Under the pieces are notes generated by a model that searched no databases, was not told the origin of the DNA, and saw only the letters and a list, made by a program, of their open reading frames with translations. The position numbers and the translations under genes are program-made. From Bdellovibrio sp. ZAP7 (GTDB lineage Bacteria > Bacteroidota > Bacteroidia > Flavobacteriales > Flavobacteriaceae), in NCBI GenBank assembly GCA_943324165.2, contig CALPKO020000044.1, forward strand, positions 1 to 8,163: 8,163 nt of DNA, read 5' to 3'. Of this stretch, positions 5,201 to 8,163 are shown one piece after another (position 1 is the first letter of the stretch; each line of letters opens with the position of its first letter).

Positions 5201-7386
5201 CCGAAAGTTGTTGTTGGCGCACAATAAGAAACAACTGAAGTTGTTGTAAATGATTGTTCTGTACATCCAACTGCAAATCCAGCCGAATTTATTGCAACAA
5301 CTTTCCAGTAATAAGTAGTATTTAATTCTAATGCTTCTGGAGTGTAAGTAGTACCTACTTGATTACTGCTTATTGGCGTCGAGGAGCCCGGCGAAGTACC
5401 AAAATAAACATCATAACCAGTAATCTCTGGATTTGCATCAGCAGGAGCAGTCCAAGATAATACTTGAGTTAAAGCCACATCAGTTGCTGCAGCTGCAGGA
5501 ACTAAAGCAGTGGCACATGTTGGAACGCCTTGTGTTTTAAAAGCAAAAGGACCAGACCATTCGCTGAATAGACTTGTACCAGCATCACATACTGAACGAA
5601 CATAATATTCATAATTAGTAGCTGGTAAAAGACCAGAAAAAGTAACAGTAGCAGCGGACAAATTAGCATTTGAAATTGTTCCCGTAGGAGCTCCAGCACC
5701 TACGGCACCTAAATGAGCATCCCATACTGTTTCAGCACAACCTTGAACCCAAGTCGCTGTTGCTGTTGTAGTCGTTAAAGACGCAGCAGTTATGGCCAAA
5801 CCTGTAGGTTTCGGACAAGGGTCTGCAGCTGTAATGGTTACCAAATAATCTTCTACCTCACCATAAGCATTGTTGCCACAAGGAGTCATAGTAGAGCCAT
5901 TAGCTAAGTTAAACATTGCTCGGACTCTCAAGCGGTGCACTCCTACTGGAGGTGCACAAGATAAAACGATTGGGAAAGAAGCGGATGAACCAAGTACGCC
6001 AACTGCATCACTACCAGCAACTGGAGCAGAAGTAAAACCTATTCTTTCACTTGGATTTGCAAATACACCATCATCGTTATAATCAATCCATGCTGCATAA
6101 TTCTCAGAATACTGACCTGCGGTTACAATACAACTGTAGGAAGCACCTGCTTGCAAAGTTGTTGTTAATGATGGATCGGCAGTGTAATCAGAATAGCCTA
6201 CCACACCACTTGGACATCCTGTACCAGAATCATTACTCAATGTATTTAAAACTACTTTTGCAATAACGTCTCCGTCTGTACAACCAAAAGTTGTTGTAGG
6301 AGTACAATAACACTGCAAAATGCCTTTTAGTGGTATAAGTATTGGTGTAGCCACAGTTGAAGATGGCCCAGTTGCACAAGAAACCGTACATCTATAATAT
6401 TTAGACGATGTTAAGCTAGTGGTTAAAATCGGCGTTGAACCACCAACAGTAGCAACATTTGAAGTAAATGCCAAATCGTCTGCGCTTTGCCAAGAATAAG
6501 TTACACCTAGGCCAGAAGTTGCATTTTGCAAGCCCAATGTGAAATTTACACCAGCACAAGCACCTGACGGGCCCGTAACACTACCTGGTGCAGGAGTTTC
6601 ACAAACCGGTACTGATGTGTCAACATATGTCAAGTTCATTTTGTATCTTCTTGATTGAGCAAACTGTACAGCGATACCATCTAGTGATGCATTATTGGAC
6701 ACTCCAACGGCCTGTACATTTGTTGTTGCATCATAAGCCCATGTAAAACCACCTGTAGCTGGATTTCCAGTTCCTGTATTGATTTTCCAATCTACAGCTA
6801 TCTCTATTCCATCTGTACCATAATATTGAAAAGGAGCTGAAAAAGGAAAAGTTACCGCTCCTTGAGGTAAATCTGCTGCGGCCACACTTGTGTTACTGTA
6901 AACCAAAGTTGCACCAGAAACCCAAGTTGCAAAGGTTGACTCTACTCCTAAAGTTGTTGCTGTCGAACTCTTCATGTAGATTTTTAATGTAGCAGTCCTA
7001 CCTGAGCTTAAAGTAAAAGCATTACTTTTGAAAAATGCCATAGAAGTAATGTCTTTAGCACTATTCAAGCCAGCTGCAGTTAAATCTGCTGCAGTTAATA
7101 AATGAACAGATTGTGCAAAATTAAATGCACTACTAGCACTAGACCTGTAAATAGGATTTCCATTATTATTTGCTGCCGCTGTAGAAGCTCCAGCACCAAT
7201 AGTAATTGTGGTTTGTGCAAAGACACTACCGCTAAAAACTGCAAACAGTAATAGAAACATCATTTGCCAAGACGACGTTCGATTTGTTTTTTTGGAGCTT
7301 GTAGGCGGTGAGCCAATTGTCGCTCCTTTACTTTTTTTGAATCTTGTCCCCAAACAAGCAATCAAAGGATTGTAGTAATTGATCAT
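2266..7386 (-). CDS. giant secreted multidomain adhesin-like protein with T9SS type A sorting domain
   Basis: A 1706-residue exported protein, probably anchored on or released from the cell surface; its ligand is unknown. In order: a basic stretch, then a Sec signal core (MMFLLLFAVFSGSVFA, 42-57) with likely cleavage before Gln58; an N-terminal beta-rich region (about 58-257); an Ig-like domain (262-352); a GEVED domain (360-519) ending GEVEDYLVTI; two fibronectin type III-like domains (522-618, 622-715); a second GEVED domain (721-890); two more FN3-like domains (893-994, 997-1091); three Ig-like domains (about 1093-1164, 1165-1249, 1250-1323); three copies of a Cys-paired repeat (1325-1418, 1424-1516, 1521-1614); and a C-terminal T9SS sorting domain (about 1627-1706) with YPNPS at 1632-1636 and the ending GIYNVIV...SVRLVKK. 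Each GEVED domain holds an Asp-rich DYNDDG loop (435-440, 807-812) that could bind calcium. No enzymatic domain is recognised. The ATG at 7386 gives a 41-residue extension before the signal core; the two Met codons at residues 42-43 are alternative starts but would lose the basic n-region. The gene is visibly less AT-rich than pth. It has its own terminator and no adjacent partner gene. Confidence 0.93.
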   Translation of the reverse strand: MINYYNPLIACLGTRFKKSKGATIGSPPTSSKKTNRTSSWQMMFLLLFAVFSGSVFAQTTITIGAGASTAAANNNGNPIYRSSASSAFNFAQSVHLLTAADLTAAGLNSAKDITSMAFFKSNAFTLSSGRTATLKIYMKSSTATTLGVESTFATWVSGATLVYSNTSVAAADLPQGAVTFPFSAPFQYYGTDGIEIAVDWKINTGTGNPATGGFTWAYDATTNVQAVGVSNNASLDGIAVQFAQSRRYKMNLTYVDTSVPVCETPAPGSVTGPSGACAGVNFTLGLQNATSGLGVTYSWQSADDLAFTSNVATVGGSTPILTTSLTSSKYYRCTVSCATGPSSTVATPILIPLKGILQCYCTPTTTFGCTDGDVIAKVVLNTLSNDSGTGCPSGVVGYSDYTADPSLTTTLQAGASYSCIVTAGQYSENYAAWIDYNDDGVFANPSERIGFTSAPVAGSDAVGVLGSSASFPIVLSCAPPVGVHRLRVRAMFNLANGSTMTPCGNNAYGEVEDYLVTITAADPCPKPTGLAITAASLTTTTATATWVQGCAETVWDAHLGAVGAGAPTGTISNANLSAATVTFSGLLPATNYEYYVRSVCDAGTSLFSEWSGPFAFKTQGVPTCATALVPAAAATDVALTQVLSWTAPADANPEITGYDVYFGTSPGSSTPISSNQVGTTYTPEALELNTTYYWKVVAINSAGFAVGCTEQSFTTTSVVSYCAPTTTFGCADGDVIAKVVLNTLVNDSGTGCPSDPVPGNDGEGQNGNGYSDYTADPSLTTTLQAGASYSCIVSAGEYPESYAAWIDYNDDGVFANPSERIGFTSTPVAGSGSPGVLGSSASFPIVLSCAPPVGVHRLRVRAMYNIAGSAMTPCGNNDYGEVEDYLVTITAADPCPKPSTLAATLATTTSATLGWKKGCVETEWDVHVQQVGGGLPVGVISNPGVTSTSGPNFGTLAVSGLTAGSPYEFYVRAVCDASSNIYSDWTGPFTFISVAPGCTTLNSPANLAVGVAIGSVPISWSAPAVNATQSAATSYDIFFSTTPNSAVTPIGNTAFTSTNITNVSFGTYYVQILAKNAAGSAIGCVETSFTTVPAPPTVSDQIFCNGATVADFVAQGTAVQWYTASTGGTPLSSSTVLSNATYYASQTVGGFESTRVGVSVTINPLSVAGIASAQTSSICSGSGTVINLTGHTGIIQWQYSADGSTGWTNIGTPSLLLTGSLTSTTYYRAVLTSGICSSATSNTVVVTVNTTPVPATSSQILPLTSTVANLQAIGSGIRWYSSSVGGPILSTSTTLVSGQTYYATQTMNGCESESRGAALVTLSGVPASKIRSTQCGSTLAALNSNINADIVTGATMYRFQVTNGATVSTLELNKYNFNLTKLPITISYGTTYSIKVAAKLGGNWGPYGTSCNVSTPAIVSSNSVPTTKLRASQCGSTLAGIGSPIHSELVYGAEAYRFELTNGATVTEVDSPIYYFFLTNTAIATYGTSFSVKTKAKIAGVWGEYGVACSISTPDLTANTVPLTQVRPTFCGITLASLGTKIPAVLIAGAEGYRFEITRAGVITVFDTTSYNPTLAEAGVVVSTSTVYAIRVAAKVNGVYGNYGVSCNITTPGGSGNSRQIVEDTDFSLVAYPNPSNSTFKLQVNGANDEAVSILVFDMMGRQIENKVVKSNDIENISLGQNYSSGIYNVIVSQGMNTKSVRLVKK
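2269..2508 (-). other. T9SS type A C-terminal sorting domain of the surface protein
   Basis: Residues 1627-1706 form the roughly 80-residue Por_Secre_tail type domain that directs Sec-exported proteins through the type IX system, after which it is normally cleaved. Visible marks are FSLVAYPNPS at its start, the central VFDMMGRQIE, and the end strand GIYNVIVSQG followed by a terminal VRLVKK. It implies that the genome encodes a T9SS elsewhere. Confidence 0.92.
2545..2826 (-). repeat. C-terminal repeat copy 3 of the surface protein
   Basis: Residues 1521-1614, beginning VPLTQVRPTFCG and ending YGVSCNITTP. It shares the VP..K/Q.R...CG..LA start, the GAE.YRFE centre and the R/K.AAK..G..G.YG..C end with the two copies before it. 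Cys1531 and Cys1607 flank the unit and could form a disulfide after export. It is the most divergent of the three copies, lacking for example the NGATV motif. Confidence 0.85.
2839..3117 (-). repeat. C-terminal repeat copy 2 of the surface protein
   Basis: Residues 1424-1516, beginning VPTTKLRASQCGSTLAG and ending YGVACSISTP, with Cys1434 and Cys1509 at the conserved places and the shared YRFELTNGATV centre. The repeat period is about 97-99 residues, similar to an FN3 or Ig fold, but the sequence does not resemble the FN3 or Ig-like domains elsewhere in the protein. Confidence 0.87.
3133..3414 (-). repeat. C-terminal repeat copy 1 of the surface protein
   Basis: Residues 1325-1418, beginning VPASKIRSTQCGSTLAAL and ending YGTSCNVSTP, with Cys1335 and Cys1411. 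It contains YRFQVTNGATV in the centre and YGTTYSIKVAAK before the last strand. It follows the last Ig-like domain directly. Confidence 0.87.
4114..5226 (-). repeat. module copy 2: GEVED plus two FN3-like domains
   Basis: Residues 721-1091. It repeats the domain order of copy 1 (360-715). The GEVED part (721-890, bases 4717-5226) is nearly the same as in copy 1, but carries an extra 11 residues around 755-766 (including GNDGEGQN) before GYSDYTADP. The FN3-like parts (893-1091) keep the CPKP start, the VRAVCDA motif and the GC.E.SFTT end but have diverged strongly. Confidence 0.88.
5242..6309 (-). repeat. module copy 1: GEVED plus two FN3-like domains
   Basis: Residues 360-715, starting YCTPTTTFGC and ending GCTEQSFTT. 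The GEVED part (360-519, bases 5830-6309) shares two exactly identical DNA tracts with copy 2: 64 bases (5913-5976 against 4797-4860) and 72 bases (6124-6195 against 5008-5079). Both are offset by 1116 bases, which is 372 whole codons. Confidence 0.88.
7215..7263 (-). other. Sec signal peptide of the surface protein
   Basis: Residues 42-57 form the hydrophobic core LLLFAVF and end SVFA, with a probable signal peptidase I site before Gln58. The basic n-region comes from residues 32-36 (KKTNR) and earlier Lys/Arg, so a start upstream of Met42 is more likely than Met42 or Met43. Confidence 0.8.
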
Positions 7387-7976
7387 AAGTTAAAAAATTA
7401 AGTTAATAAATTATTTCATCATTTTCGGCTGATAAATACCGTTTTGTTTTTATGTTAAAAATATAAGTTTATCTGAGTTATAAATTTTACCTTGAACTTC
7501 AAAAAAAAGCACTAATAAATACACAGCCATAAATTAACTAGTAGAACACTAATTATAGGTGATTATATTAATATTTGTTAAGAATTGTAAAAGTTTGTTA
7601 AATTTAAATAAAAAATCTTTATGTTAAATTAAAAATAATTGCGAATTGCGCATTTTTTCGAATTGTTTAATTTTAAAGTCTTTATTTGTCATTTTTTACA
7701 TTATAACTAATTAAATTGTTAAAAATTAAAATATAATTCTATGGTTTTAAATATAATTATAAATTATTAATTGAATTTTGGTTTTGTGTTCAAAATACAA
7801 TACACATAGGTTTTTGGGCATTTGAGCGCTATAAATACCAAGATGTATTTTTAAATTTAGATTGTAGTAAACGTAAAAAATGTTAATTTGTTGTAAAAAT
7901 CATAAAAGAAATATTTAAATTTAAAAAAAGTCTAGCTTAAAAACCACTTTTAAAAAAATAAATATTTTATCGATTT
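7387..7976. other. long AT-rich intergenic region without a recognised gene
   Basis: About 590 bases between the queG stop and the start of the surface-protein gene. No open frame with coding character is seen on either strand. It is nearly all A/T, with a few G/C-bearing islands: a tandem AATTGCG pair at 7637-7650 followed by a second CGAATTG at 7659-7665, and GGGCATTTGAGCGC around 7817-7830, followed by a weak six-base hairpin AAATAC/GTATTT. The promoter of the surface-protein gene should lie here on the minus strand, but no exact TAnnTTTG with a -33 partner is found. The best partial match is TATATTTT on the minus strand at 7465-7458. Confidence 0.6.
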
Positions 7977-8163
7977 CTAATATTTCAGAAAAGAAATATT
8001 TCTTTTTAAACCTTCTAATTTGGTGCGTTTTACAGCTGAGTTTTTAAAAACTTCAGAAAAAGTGGCTGCTGTAATTTCTTCCCAATCTTTTTTTGACATA
8101 GACAATAATTCTGGATTTGGGTCAAAAAGCGGTTCGTTGTGCGGTTTAGAAAACTTATTCCAA
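7977..8163 (-). CDS. queG: epoxyqueuosine reductase, C-terminal end (partial)
   Basis: The last 61 codons of a minus-strand gene ending in TAG at 7977-7979; the rest lies beyond the right edge. The visible part reads [20 protein letters not shown], then [17 protein letters not shown], then [19 protein letters not shown] near the end. The WN.......HNEP start continues the CPWN motif after the last iron-sulfur cysteine cluster of QueG, and the W...T...F...F..SAVKR...GLKRN ending is the family's usual C-terminus. QueG is the cobalamin- and 4Fe-4S-dependent cytoplasmic enzyme that reduces epoxyqueuosine to queuosine in the tRNA wobble position, the last step of queuosine synthesis. The cofactor-binding parts cannot be checked here. 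There is no clear terminator downstream, only a weak A/T hairpin near 7942-7958. Confidence 0.88.
   Translation of the reverse strand, partial: WNKFSKPHNEPLFDPNPELLSMSKKDWEEITAATFSEVFKNSAVKRTKLEGLKRNISFLKY

Noticed and set aside
5502..6266. Open frames of 65-71 codons on both strands inside the surface-protein gene.
   Set aside because: They overlap a clearly coding, domain-rich frame throughout, are low in complexity, and match no family. They are shadows of the repetitive coding sequence.
4114..6309. The duplicated module considered as an inserted mobile element or a CRISPR-like array.
   Set aside because: The copies are protein-domain repeats kept in one reading frame, with no terminal inverted repeats, target duplications, transposase or regular short spacers.
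7989..8006. An 18-base perfect palindrome, AAAAGAAATATTTCTTTT, at the end of queG, with 13 of its bases repeated at 7904-7916.
   Set aside because: It is within the queG coding sequence, has no loop for an RNA hairpin, and is made almost only of A and T, where such matches are common. No partner site suggests an operator.

Overview
The window looks like chromosomal DNA of a Flavobacterium-type member of the Bacteroidota. Four things point that way: very AT-rich non-coding DNA, no clear Shine-Dalgarno sequences before the starts, a homogentisate dioxygenase of the short (384-residue) form, and a giant secreted protein ending in a type IX secretion system (T9SS) type A sorting domain.

Layout, left to right. 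At 1-24 (minus) is the possible first codons of an unidentified gene that runs off the left edge. At 34-1188 (minus) is homogentisate 1,2-dioxygenase (hmgA), for tyrosine/phenylalanine breakdown, preceded by a short heptanucleotide tandem repeat right next to its start codon. At 1444-2010 (plus) is pth, peptidyl-tRNA hydrolase, transcribed divergently from hmgA. At 2011-2265 is a converging intergenic region with a possible 25-codon ORF on the minus strand and a strong intrinsic terminator. At 2266-7386 (minus) is a 1706-residue secreted multidomain adhesin-like protein that fills nearly two thirds of the window. At 7387-7976 is about 590 bases of AT-rich DNA with no recognisable gene. At 7977-8163 (minus) is the C-terminal end of queG, epoxyqueuosine reductase, whose upstream part lies outside the window.

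The genes do not form one pathway. pth and queG are housekeeping translation/tRNA genes, hmgA is catabolic, and the large gene encodes a cell-surface or released protein exported by Sec and then T9SS. The large gene sits as an insulated single transcription unit, with a long 5' non-coding region and its own terminator, between ordinary core genes, as is common for accessory surface proteins.

I found no mobile element, CRISPR array, tRNA/rRNA gene or defence system. The features most worth a second look are inside the surface protein. One is an in-frame duplicated GEVED-FN3-FN3 module with long stretches of perfect DNA identity. The other is a threefold C-terminal repeat with paired cysteines that I cannot assign to a named domain. 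Smaller points are the heptad repeat at hmgA and the 25-codon ORF.
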